Notes under the pieces: generated by a model
Told to the model about the DNA's origin: nothing
The model's database searches: none
Seen by the model: the letters and a program-made list of their open reading frames with translations, nothing else
Position numbers and translations under genes: made by a program
Assembly: GCA_031270565.1 (NCBI GenBank)
Contig: JAISXJ010000066.1
Location: 1 to 18,602, forward strand
Direction of reading: 5' to 3'
Length of the DNA stretch: 18,602 nucleotides
Source: Prevotellaceae bacterium
Lineage (GTDB): Bacteria; Bacteroidota; Bacteroidia; Bacteroidales; Paludibacteraceae
In this document: positions 1 to 7,432 of the stretch, in pieces
Numbering within the stretch: position 1 is the stretch's first letter
Layout of the letters: the number at the start of each line of letters is the position of its first letter

Positions 1-20
1 ATATACATAGACCATTATTG

Positions 21-139
21 CGGCAATCCTCCGGACTCGGGAGGGTTGCCGCTGAGATTTAGTGCGCCCACTGCTCCTCGTCTCTGACGAGGAGTTAGTT
101 GGTCGGTCGTTTTTAACGACCTGTCTCGTTGCAAACGAG
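21..139. repeat. Run of four hairpins upstream of the first FISUMP gene
   Basis: Four inverted repeats follow each other with little between them. The first pairs 21-32 with 40-51 (12 bp, one T-G pair, 7-base loop). The second pairs 74-82 with 86-94 (9 bp, CTCCTCGTC, 3-base loop). The third pairs 105-111 with 115-121 (GGTCGTT/AACGACC, 3-base loop). The fourth pairs 125-130 with 134-139 (CTCGTT/AACGAG, 3-base loop). Their centres are 48, 29 and 19 bp apart, so they are not evenly spaced. None is followed by a clear T tract, so they do not look like ordinary terminators. They lie 70 to 190 bp ahead of the start codon of the secreted protein at 208 and may belong to its leader. A role is not known. 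Confidence 0.7.
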
Positions 140-207
140 GGGTAGAAAAACTGATAACTGACAACATAATTATATCTATCTATCAATTAATTTAAAACGT
201 ATTTATT

Positions 208-1656
208 ATGAAAAAGAACTTTCTTTTCGCTGCCCTTACCGCAGCATTTCTAAGCGTAGCGCCATTTATGGCGGCGCAGGTAACCATTGGCGGTGGCGAC
301 CCGCCAAAAGCAGGCGCTATTCTGGATTTGAACAGCAGTAGCGGAGAAAAAGGCGGATTGCTGCTATCAAATGTAAGTATTACCAGCTTAAACGCCATTC
401 CGTATGACGTTGACACCGATGTGTTTCCCGGCATTACCTCTACAAATCACGATACGGAAAAGGGGAAACTGGCGGGGATGATTGTCTGGAACACCAACGA
501 TCTTCTTGCGCCTAACGGAGACGGTCTCTATCTTTGGGACGGAAGCAAGTGGAATTACATTGGCGGTAGCGATGGCGTCGATATCCTTACAAGCGGCGGT
601 ATCCTTACAGGCGTCGGTACGTTTACCGGTAAGCGCTGCTTTGACATTGCCACCGGCAATAACGGCACAGACGGTTGCGGCGCGATAGCTGACCGTACCC
701 AGAAGACCGTGTTTACAGACCGCATGCTTCAGGACGGCGTTTATGCGGCTTCCTATTCCGGCGTGCAGGTTTACACGTTTACTCCTTCCGGTACGGTAAA
801 CAATGTTCGCTTTGGATTCGTCGAAGCCGTCGGCGCCGGAAAGATTGTGGAAAGTATTGTGCCGGTTGAAAATTATAGCGGCACCATCACCAGCGGCACC
901 AAGTGCAAGGTGGAGGTTTACTACAAATCGTCGCTGCAAAACGACCTGTCAGGTCTTATCCGCGACAAAGGCTTAAAACTCAAACTGTATGCCATTTATA
1001 ATGACGGCAACGCCGACAGAGCCATTGAACTGAACACATCTCTTCAGGATTGTGCATGCTGTGGCGCCAAGGTGTCATCCACCGAGTGGATGGACTTTAT
1101 GTGCCACAATCTTGGCGCTAATGAAGCGGCAGACCCGTTTACGCCTACGGCGGAGATTCACGGGGCAATATATAGATGGGGTACGGGTGTAGTGACGTTA
1201 ACACAGGCGGAAAGCCAAAACTCGGCGCACGATTCGTCTGTACCAGACTGGACAAACAAAGGCGGTACGGTACCGACCACATCATCTAACTGGGACATGA
1301 CTACCGCCAATCCCTGCCCTGACGGTTGGCGTGTGCCTACAATCAATGAATGGGCTGCTGTGATAAATACCTCTAATAACGCTATCACAAAGGTAGGCGC
1401 AAGCTGGACGGGCGGTTCTAACAACTACGCTACCGGTATGAAGGTTGGCGACGCATTGTTTTTGCCCACTACCGGCTACCGGGCCAGCACCAGTGGTAAG
1501 TTGTACTACCGTGGCGACTGCGGCTACTACTGGAGCTCTACCGCTAAAAACTCAAGTAATAGTTACTACCTGTTCTTCTCCAAAAATAGCCAGACGGCCG
1601 AGAACTACTCCTTCTATCGGTCGGACGGCTTCCCTGTGCGTTGCATTTCAAAATAA
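208..1656 (+). CDS. Secreted FISUMP-domain protein (copy 1)
   Basis: 482 residues. Residues 1-23 form a signal peptide (Lys-Lys, hydrophobic core, cut after Ala-Ala before Gln24). The mature protein opens with QVTIGGGDPPKAGAILDLNS and GGLLLSNV, a module also present in the protein at 9754-11169. A low-complexity middle (about 130-285) is followed by a FISUMP-type region: FMCHNLGA, then an IYRWG element, then from residue 369 PCPDGWRVPTINEW, LPTTGYR, YYWSST and a final FPVRCISK. This C-terminal pattern is that of the Fibrobacter succinogenes major paralogous domain, which is thought to have a C-type-lectin-like fold. The protein is probably exported and surface-exposed; its ligand is unknown. 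The start is fixed by the signal peptide. No TAnnTTTG box was found upstream. Family call is firm, function is open. Confidence 0.88.
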   Translation: MKKNFLFAALTAAFLSVAPFMAAQVTIGGGDPPKAGAILDLNSSSGEKGGLLLSNVSITSLNAIPYDVDTDVFPGITSTNHDTEKGKLAGMIVWNTNDLLAPNGDGLYLWDGSKWNYIGGSDGVDILTSGGILTGVGTFTGKRCFDIATGNNGTDGCGAIADRTQKTVFTDRMLQDGVYAASYSGVQVYTFTPSGTVNNVRFGFVEAVGAGKIVESIVPVENYSGTITSGTKCKVEVYYKSSLQNDLSGLIRDKGLKLKLYAIYNDGNADRAIELNTSLQDCACCGAKVSSTEWMDFMCHNLGANEAADPFTPTAEIHGAIYRWGTGVVTLTQAESQNSAHDSSVPDWTNKGGTVPTTSSNWDMTTANPCPDGWRVPTINEWAAVINTSNNAITKVGASWTGGSNNYATGMKVGDALFLPTTGYRASTSGKLYYRGDCGYYWSSTAKNSSNSYYLFFSKNSQTAENYSFYRSDGFPVRCISK

Positions 1657-1677
1657 AAGCGACTGCCAAGACAAAAC

Positions 1678-1705
1678 AAAAGCCTCCGGAAACGGGGGCT
1701 TTTTT
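1678..1705 (+). terminator. Intrinsic terminator of the first FISUMP gene
   Basis: A 10-bp stem (1678-1687 with 1694-1703, one T-G pair) closes a 6-base loop and runs into a T tract. It starts 22 bp after the stop codon at 1656. The A-rich left arm means it could also act on minus-strand transcripts coming from the gene at 1751-2401. Confidence 0.85.
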
Positions 1706-1750
1706 GTTTGGTCTCTCTATTGTGGTTACAATATATTCGTAAATCAGTAT

Positions 1751-2401
1751 TTATATCTTTATCGCTTTCAACTCACTCAATAACTCTCTGTTTACAGGAT
1801 AATCATCAGGAAAAATTGAACTTCTCAGCGTTTCATAGTCTTTCAGATTGGTGAAAGTGGCATTCGTAATTTTATTCTTCTCAAACAGATTCCTGACTTT
1901 TTGAGTAACCAATATATACCCCTGCCCTTCTATTCCAAAGAAATCACTGCCATCCCAAGTCTCCGGATCAAAGTACATACCCCTTAATACATCAACAAAA
2001 GGCACATCAGGCGCCAACTGTTTCTTAACAATATCAGACCTCGACCAGTCAATATTGCCGCACCTGCCCGTTATCGCCAACAGCGAGTAGCCGTTAATGA
2101 TATTTTGCTCTCTGCCGTACAAAGTTACAGGATAAGTTTTCCATCCGGTAATGTCATTCTCATGCATAAGACTGATTACCCTTTTGGATAACAGATATAT
2201 ATACGCTTTGCCCGTAGAGATTACGTCCACCGCGTTAGCACGCCCCATATAATACTTATACTTAATGTCCTGATATGGAGACAGCTTGCCCAGAAACAGA
2301 TCATAATAATTGATGTTCGGCAACTTTATGCCGGACGCATGAAACCCAAGTGGAGACTTTTCATAAAACTCATAGAATATGTTGTTATCCTCTATCATCA
2401 T
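1751..2401 (-). CDS. Unrecognised 216-residue protein, possibly immunity-like
   Basis: A soluble protein of 216 residues with no signal peptide or membrane segment. It has two similar segments: a Leu-Leu-Ser-Lys-Arg helix followed by an ITGWKTYPV strand near the middle, and a TQKVRNLFEKNKITNATF segment near the end. This arrangement (a helix ending in a short strand with Gly/Phe and a basic residue) weakly recalls the Imm11/DUF1629 family of predicted immunity proteins, but I cannot confirm it. It starts only 38 bp after the guaB stop, with no obvious terminator between, so it may be transcribed from the purB-guaB promoter. It converges on the first FISUMP gene. Either of two adjacent ATG codons (2401 or 2398) could be the start. 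No toxin gene is visible nearby. Confidence 0.7.
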   Translation of the reverse strand: MMIEDNNIFYEFYEKSPLGFHASGIKLPNINYYDLFLGKLSPYQDIKYKYYMGRANAVDVISTGKAYIYLLSKRVISLMHENDITGWKTYPVTLYGREQNIINGYSLLAITGRCGNIDWSRSDIVKKQLAPDVPFVDVLRGMYFDPETWDGSDFFGIEGQGYILVTQKVRNLFEKNKITNATFTNLKDYETLRSSIFPDDYPVNRELLSELKAIKI

Positions 2402-2439
2402 GTTTATTCCATAAAAGGTGATAGCAGCACAGAGTTTCT

Positions 2440-3903
2440 CTATTTGGTATAATTTGGCGCTTCAACGGTTATCTCCACATCGTGAGGATGCGATTCTCGC
2501 AAGCCTGCATTTGTAATTCTGACAAAGACGCTTTCTTCTTTGAGTTTTGGGATGGTAGGCGTGCCGCAATAGCCCATACCGGAACGAATCCCGCCACAGA
2601 GTTGGTAGAGTGTGTCTCCTACCGCGCCCTTGTATGCTACGCGCCCTTCGATTCCTTCAGGAACAAGTTTCGTGGCAGCCGTATCTTCAGTCTGAAAATA
2701 ACGGTCAGCCGACCCGCGCTTCATAGCAGCCAGCGACCCCATACCAACATAGACTTTGAATTTTCGTCCCTGAAAAACTACCTCTTCTCCCGGCGATTCC
2801 GAGCATCCCGCCAGCAATGAACCGAGCATCACCGTATCAGCTCCCGCTGCAAGCGCCTTGACTATGTCTCCGCTAAATTTAATTCCGCCATCGGCGATAA
2901 CACAGACGTTCCTGTCTTTACAACAGGCGTACACCTCGCTCACCGCACTGATTTGCGGCACGCCAACGCCTGCCACAATGCGAGTGGTGCAGATACTTCC
3001 CGGACCTATTCCCACTTTAACCGCATTAGCTCCCGCATCAATCAGAGCGGCAGCGGCTTCGCTGGTAACAATATTCCCCGCTACAATATCCAGCGACGGA
3101 TAGGCTCGACGGATGCTTCTGACAGTGTTAATCACATTGGCGCTGTGTCCGTGCGCACTGTCAACGGTGATAATATCCACGCCGGCATTCACCAGAGCGA
3201 CAACACGCTGCATAGTATCTGCGCCGACACCCACTGCAGCTCCGCATCGCAGACGACCGGAGGCATCCTTACAGGCGCAGGGATAGTTCACTACATTGTC
3301 TATGTCCTTGCTGGTAATAAGTCCTGCTAAACGTCCTTCATCATCTACGATTGGCAGTTTCTCGATACGGTTACGCCAGAGAATCTCTTTGGCATCCTGC
3401 AGCGATGTGCCGATCTTTGCCGTGATAAGTGGTTTACGGGTCATCACCTGCGCCACCTTCGTGTCGTCAATGGGACGATACTTGACATCGCGATGGGTGA
3501 TGATGCCAACCAGTTTGCGATTTTTATCAATCACCGGCAGTCCGCTAATGTTAAACCGTTTTAGCATGTTGTTGACATCAATCAATGTACTGTCTTTTGT
3601 GAGTGTGATAGGATTGGCAATCATACCGCTCTCAGAGCGTTTCACCAAATCCACTTCGCGTGCCTGCGCCTCAATAGACATATTTTTATGGATAAAGCCC
3701 AGTCCGCCTTCGCGTGCCATAGCAATAGCCATTTTATGTTCGGTTACGGTGTCCATTGCTGCACTGACAATAGGCAAATTCAACTCAATATTCGGTGTGA
3801 GGCGGGTATTCAGGGCTATTTCCGAGGGAAGCGCCGTAGAATATTGCGGTACCAAAAGGACATCATCAAATGTCAATGCTTCTGTGATTTTGTCTAATTT
3901 CAT
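2440..3903 (-). CDS. guaB: IMP dehydrogenase
   Basis: 487 residues, the usual bacterial length. The enzyme oxidises IMP to XMP with NAD+, the first committed step to GMP, in the cytoplasm. Visible landmarks: TFDDVLLVPQ near the N-terminus; two CBS domains inserted at about residues 92-205 (a regulatory Bateman module that binds nucleotides in this family); the catalytic loop GSICTTR at 302-308 with active-site Cys305; IADGG at 336-340 for phosphate binding; the mobile flap with Arg401-Tyr402 and the VPEGIEG segment at 414-420. All key residues are present. It lies 61 bp downstream of purB on the same strand, which puts both branches from IMP (to AMP and GMP) under one likely promoter at 5434-5464. 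Confidence 0.98.
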   Translation of the reverse strand: MKLDKITEALTFDDVLLVPQYSTALPSEIALNTRLTPNIELNLPIVSAAMDTVTEHKMAIAMAREGGLGFIHKNMSIEAQAREVDLVKRSESGMIANPITLTKDSTLIDVNNMLKRFNISGLPVIDKNRKLVGIITHRDVKYRPIDDTKVAQVMTRKPLITAKIGTSLQDAKEILWRNRIEKLPIVDDEGRLAGLITSKDIDNVVNYPCACKDASGRLRCGAAVGVGADTMQRVVALVNAGVDIITVDSAHGHSANVINTVRSIRRAYPSLDIVAGNIVTSEAAAALIDAGANAVKVGIGPGSICTTRIVAGVGVPQISAVSEVYACCKDRNVCVIADGGIKFSGDIVKALAAGADTVMLGSLLAGCSESPGEEVVFQGRKFKVYVGMGSLAAMKRGSADRYFQTEDTAATKLVPEGIEGRVAYKGAVGDTLYQLCGGIRSGMGYCGTPTIPKLKEESVFVRITNAGLRESHPHDVEITVEAPNYTK

Positions 3904-3964
3904 ATTGTTCGTAGAATTAAAATTATTGTTGAAATATGGTTTTATCGTACATTGACAGGCGTTA

Positions 3965-5257
3965 TCACAGATTATTCCGGTGATAAATATAATCGACCTG
4001 CGTCATATAGTAATCAAGTGTGAAACAACTGTCAAGTTCGGCTTGGGAGAGATAGCTCATAATCTGTTCGCTGTTTGCCAGCAGTTCCTGATAGTCGCGA
4101 TGTTCGTTCCATGCAGTCATGGCAACAGGCTGTACGGTGTCGTAGGCGTGTTCGCGGGAGAGACCTTTAGCGATGAGCATATTCATCACGCGCTGTGCAA
4201 AGATTATTTTACAGGTACGATAAATATTCTCTTTCATAACATCCTCAAACACCACAAGATTAGCCAGTATATTCCGAAAACGCACGAGCATATAATCCAG
4301 TAACATCGTGGCGTCCGGCAGGATGATTCTCTCGGTGGAGGAGTGGGAAATGTCGCGCTCGTGCCATAACGCCACATTTTCGTAAGCGGTGGTCATATAA
4401 CCGCGCATCACCCGTGCACAGCCGCAGATATTTTCACTGCCGATTGGATTGCGCTTATGCGGCATAGCGCTCGACCCCTTCTGATTTTTTCCAAAAGCTT
4501 CTTCTACCTCGCGGACTTCGGAACGCTGCAAATGACGCACCTCTGTGGCAATCTGTTCAAGAGAAGCCGCGATAACGGCAAGGGTGGCAAGGTAATAGGC
4601 GTGTCGGTCACGCTGAATAATCTGCGTAGAGACTTGAGCGTATCCGATACCCAGTTTTTCACAGACATACTCTTCGACAAAGGGCGGAATATTGGCAAAA
4701 TTACCTACCGCCCCACTCATTTTGCCCACTTCGACGTCGCGACAGGCGCGTTCAAAGCGGTCGAGGTTGCGTTTCATTTCGGCATACCAGAGCGTCCACT
4801 TGAGACCGAAACTGGTAATATCGGCGTGAATACCGTGCGTCCGTCCGATGCAGGGCGTGTATTTGAACCGCAACGCCTGTTTTTGGAGAACAGCGAGAAA
4901 GTCGGTCAAATCCCTGTGCAGAATGGCATTTGCCTGCTTCATCAGGTAGCCGTTAGCGGTATCAACGACGTCAGTACTGGTCAATCCGTAATGCACCCAT
5001 TTTCGTTCCTCGCCCAGTGTCTCGCTCACGGCGCGGGTGAATGCCACAACATCGTGACGGGTCTGCTGTTCAATCTCGTAAATGCGGGGGATGCTGAACG
5101 TCGCCCCGTCAAAAAGGCGCTTCAAGTCGTCATCGGGCACGACGCCGAGCCTGTTCCACGCTTCGGCAGCATAAAGTTCTACTTTTAAATAGGCATTAAA
5201 CTTGTTTGCCTCTGTCCAAATTTGCCGCATCTCTGCGCGGCTGTAACGGTCTGTCAT
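3965..5257 (-). CDS. purB: Adenylosuccinate lyase
   Basis: 430 residues from the ATG at 5257. The reading frame is open 14 codons further (to 5299), but the family normally begins close to the MTDRYSRAEMRQIW segment, so I chose the inner start. The enzyme cleaves SAICAR to AICAR and adenylosuccinate to AMP, releasing fumarate in both cases. It shows the fumarase/aspartase superfamily features: GRTHGIHA at 138-145 with the general-acid His141, an EVRHLQRSEV helix near 239-248, and the signature GSSAMPHKRNP at 261-271, in which Ser263 is the likely catalytic base. It is the first gene of the minus-strand group purB-guaB and has a leader of about 170 bases that contains a terminator-like hairpin (5303-5327). 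Confidence 0.97.
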   Translation of the reverse strand: MTDRYSRAEMRQIWTEANKFNAYLKVELYAAEAWNRLGVVPDDDLKRLFDGATFSIPRIYEIEQQTRHDVVAFTRAVSETLGEERKWVHYGLTSTDVVDTANGYLMKQANAILHRDLTDFLAVLQKQALRFKYTPCIGRTHGIHADITSFGLKWTLWYAEMKRNLDRFERACRDVEVGKMSGAVGNFANIPPFVEEYVCEKLGIGYAQVSTQIIQRDRHAYYLATLAVIAASLEQIATEVRHLQRSEVREVEEAFGKNQKGSSAMPHKRNPIGSENICGCARVMRGYMTTAYENVALWHERDISHSSTERIILPDATMLLDYMLVRFRNILANLVVFEDVMKENIYRTCKIIFAQRVMNMLIAKGLSREHAYDTVQPVAMTAWNEHRDYQELLANSEQIMSYLSQAELDSCFTLDYYMTQVDYIYHRNNL

Positions 5258-5296
5258 AAGAGTTAAGTATAAATGTTGGTTATGCAATTGTCGAAA

Positions 5297-5327
5297 CAAA
5301 AAGAGAGCAACACACTGCTACTCTCTC
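5297..5327 (-). terminator. Terminator-like hairpin in the purB leader (possible attenuator)
   Basis: On the minus strand a GAGAG...CTCTC stem with an interrupted inner helix (5303-5307 with 5321-5325) is followed directly by five T residues (5302 down to about 5298). It sits downstream of the predicted purB promoter at 5434-5464 and only about 45 bp before the purB start. A terminator placed between promoter and first gene would suit transcription attenuation of purB-guaB. A second weak hairpin (5348-5355 with 5358-5365) lies just upstream. No known purine riboswitch core was recognised. Confidence 0.45.
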
Positions 5328-5433
5328 ATTATATTTCACACCCCTACACGCCATTAAAATGGTGTTAAGTGATTGAAAATGCTCTATTTGTCTGCAATTA
5401 CACATATAAAATCCGGCTGTTTATAATTGCGTG

Positions 5434-5464
5434 CAAATGTAAGACATTTTTTTTATCAGACAAA
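5434..5464 (-). promoter_or_regulatory. Bacteroidota-type promoter for purB-guaB
   Basis: Read on the minus strand, TTTG (5464-5461) and TACATTTG (5441-5434) are separated by 19 bp. This matches the Bacteroidota vegetative consensus TTTG-N19-21-TAnnTTTG exactly. Transcription would start near 5427, giving purB a leader of about 170 bases. Confidence 0.8.
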
Positions 5465-5515
5465 TTAATTATTAGAGTTTAGTGATTAGTAACTGTCCGA
5501 TTGCTGTTTTTATAC

Positions 5516-5523
5516 TACATTTG
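5516..5523 (+). promoter_or_regulatory. Putative -7 box for the short-chain dehydrogenase
   Basis: TACATTTG matches the TAnnTTTG -7 element. The expected -33 site (about 5492-5496) is only partly like TTTG. It lies 51 bp ahead of the start codon at 5575 and points away from the purB promoter, so the two genes are divergently transcribed. Confidence 0.5.
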
Positions 5524-5574
5524 CGCCGAACAAAACAGAATGTACTGTAGAGTTATATTATTAAAAACGTATCT

Positions 5575-6351
5575 ATGAATAAACTATTTGATTTAACAGA
5601 CAAAGTCGTCGTAATTACCGGCGCAAGTTCAGGCTTGGGGGCAGACGCCGCCGTAGCATTTGCCGAATCGGGCGCAAAAGTGGCGCTTCTGGCACGTAGA
5701 AAGGAAAAACTGGAAGAGGTCAAACAGAATGTCCTTTCCTCAGGCGGTGAATGTATCGCCGTAACGTGTGATGTCGAGGATGAAACAAGTGTAAAAAACG
5801 CCATCTCGGAAGTCTTGGCGCACTTTGGCACAATTGATGTTCTCATCAATAACGCAGGGATAGCCGTACGCGGTGGCGTGGACACGCTCACTGTTGAAAA
5901 CTGGGATAAGGCATTAAACACCAATCTCAGGGGCGTCTTTCTGGTGTCAAAATATGTTGTACCGACAATGAAGGCAAAAAAGTATGGTAAAATTGTGAAC
6001 ATTGCCAGCATCAACGCCGTGATAGCAGACAAGGATCATACGTTCATCCGGCACTCCTACAATGCGAGCAAGGCAGGCATACACGGGTTAACTGTCGGGA
6101 TGGCATGCTCCTACGCGGAATATGGCATTACGGTGAATACGGTTGGACCCGGATTCTTTGAAAGTGAAATGACTGCCGGCACGCTCTTTAAGTCCGATAC
6201 CTTTCTCACAAACCACAACACACAGAATCCCACATCGCGTCCCGGTCGGCGAGGAGAACTCAACGGTACGTTACTCTATCTCTCTTCCGACGCTTCAAGT
6301 TATGTACAGGGGCAGTTAATCCTCGTAGATGGCGGCTTGACGCTGATTTAA
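5575..6351 (+). CDS. Short-chain dehydrogenase/reductase (SDR family)
   Basis: 258 residues, typical of classical SDR enzymes, which carry out NAD(P)-dependent alcohol/ketone interconversion. The cofactor motif TGASSGLG is at 15-22, Arg41-Arg42 after the second strand hints at NADP(H) preference, NNAG is at 92-95, and the catalytic set is Ser145 (in VNIAS), Tyr162 and Lys166 (SYNASKAG). The C-terminal part ends in VQGQLILVDGGLTLI, also usual for the family. The substrate cannot be read from sequence; gluconate 5-dehydrogenase-like and 3-oxoacyl-ACP reductase-like members look similar. It stands alone between divergent purB and the convergent biotin-carrier operon. Confidence 0.93.
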   Translation: MNKLFDLTDKVVVITGASSGLGADAAVAFAESGAKVALLARRKEKLEEVKQNVLSSGGECIAVTCDVEDETSVKNAISEVLAHFGTIDVLINNAGIAVRGGVDTLTVENWDKALNTNLRGVFLVSKYVVPTMKAKKYGKIVNIASINAVIADKDHTFIRHSYNASKAGIHGLTVGMACSYAEYGITVNTVGPGFFESEMTAGTLFKSDTFLTNHNTQNPTSRPGRRGELNGTLLYLSSDASSYVQGQLILVDGGLTLI

Positions 6352-6401
6352 GGAGTTGTTATAAAGCAAAAATCTTTCGGAAGAATCACAAATAAATAAA
6401 C

Positions 6402-6440
6402 AACCAGAGGCTGCCTCAATGCGAGACAGCCTCTGGTTTT
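6402..6440. terminator. Strong bidirectional terminator
   Basis: A perfect 12-bp stem, AACCAGAGGCTG (6402-6413) with CAGCCTCTGGTT (6427-6438), is followed by T residues on the plus strand and by a T-rich stretch on the minus strand. It lies between the convergent ends of the dehydrogenase (6351) and the biotin carrier gene (6463) and should serve both. Confidence 0.92.
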
Positions 6441-6462
6441 ATGAAATTCAGCAACGTTCTTT

Positions 6463-7203
6463 TCAGGCAAGTTCCAACAAAATATCATCTTGCAGGACAG
6501 CCTGTCCGGGCGCTACTAAAATCTTTACCACTACGCCGTCTTTCTCCGATGTAATTTCGTTTTCCATCTTCATCGACTCCATAGTGAGCAGCACGTCGCC
6601 ATTTTTCACCTGTTGCCCCTCTTTGACAAGCAACTTGACAATGCTTCCGGGCAAGGCAGCCTTGACGGGCGCACCTTTTCCGGCGGGAGTTGCCACGGGT
6701 GGCGCTACTGCAGGCGCCGGAGCTGCGGGAGAGGCTACAGGCGCCGTATGAACAGGCGTTACGGGTGTCTGGGGAGCAGCTGCAACGCCACTCACTTCTA
6801 CCAGTTTATCTCCCTGCATCACAGACTGCCCAACCGATACAAACAGGTTCTTTACCACGCCATCGGCTTCGGCAAGGATGTTGTTTTCCATTTTCATGGA
6901 TTCCATAATAAGCAACACATCGTTTTTTCTTACAAGCTGTCCGTTTGCTACGGGTATTTTAAAAATGCTTCCCGGCAGCGGCGCTGTAATCACGGTGCTT
7001 TGTCCTGTGGCTGTAGCGCCGGCAACGGGGGCGGCAACTGCCGCAGCAACCACAACAGGTTGCGCAGGCGTCGATGTTTGCTCTTCCTCCAGTGCAACGG
7101 TGTACGAAACACCATTCACTACTACCTCGGCAATGTTGTTCTCTCTCTCTTCGACCGATACGTCGTAAGGTTGTCCTGCTATCTTAAACTTAAACTGTTT
7201 CAT
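6463..7203 (-). CDS. Biotin carboxyl carrier protein with two biotinyl domains
   Basis: 246 residues, clearly longer than the usual single-domain carrier of about 140. Order: a short N-terminal beta segment (1-40), an Ala/Pro/Val linker (43-70), biotinyl domain 1 (about 71-138, biotin site ESMKMEN with Lys104), a second Ala/Pro linker (140-178), and biotinyl domain 2 (about 179-246, ESMKMEN with Lys212). Both domains keep the PLPGSI/ALPGSI opening, the Met-Lys-Met turn and the closing GDKL/DDIL strand, so both should be biotinylated and both should carry carboxyl groups. The partner is the carboxyltransferase subunit at 7433-8992 in the same operon. The gene starts 4 bp after the preceding one. 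No biotin carboxylase or membrane beta subunit is present in the window. Confidence 0.95.
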   Translation of the reverse strand: MKQFKFKIAGQPYDVSVEERENNIAEVVVNGVSYTVALEEEQTSTPAQPVVVAAAVAAPVAGATATGQSTVITAPLPGSIFKIPVANGQLVRKNDVLLIMESMKMENNILAEADGVVKNLFVSVGQSVMQGDKLVEVSGVAAAPQTPVTPVHTAPVASPAAPAPAVAPPVATPAGKGAPVKAALPGSIVKLLVKEGQQVKNGDVLLTMESMKMENEITSEKDGVVVKILVAPGQAVLQDDILLELA

Positions 7204-7207
7204 AGGA

Positions 7208-7417
7208 TTATCTTTTTAAATCATTATTTAAACCAAATACTTTTGAGTTCCACTGTGAAAAACGCTGCTCTGCCTGCCTGATAGTGAGCTGAAGACTTTC
7301 GATGTCGTGCACCATACCAAAATAGAGATGCAACGCTGCGGCAATGGCAGCATCGTGATTGGCGTGCAGGCTTTGCAACTCATTACCACATAATTTACGC
7401 TCGTTTATGGTTGTCAT
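7208..7417 (-). CDS. Small accessory protein of the carboxyltransferase cluster
   Basis: 69 residues, no signal peptide and no membrane segment. The sequence has an AAIAAALHLYF helix, a stretch with VHDIES and LTI, and a C-terminal FSQWNSKVFGLN. This resembles the soluble tail found in some OadG-like (gamma subunit) proteins of Bacteroidota decarboxylases, where an AAI-type helix and a WSSKIYG-like end occur; that comparison is from memory and is tentative. It sits between mmdA (15 bp gap) and the biotin carrier gene (4 bp gap), so it is almost surely part of the complex or its assembly. A true OadG has an N-terminal membrane helix, which this protein lacks. Confidence 0.75.
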   Translation of the reverse strand: MTTINERKLCGNELQSLHANHDAAIAAALHLYFGMVHDIESLQLTIRQAEQRFSQWNSKVFGLNNDLKR

Positions 7418-7432
7418 TTTCGTTACGGAATT

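Noticed and set aside
388..939. 183-codon minus-strand frame inside the first FISUMP gene
   Set aside because: It is antisense to a gene with a convincing signal peptide and domain, and shows no recognisable family.
1490..1650. Diversity-generating retroelement variable repeat
   Set aside because: The fold type would fit, but no template repeat or reverse transcriptase is seen in the window.
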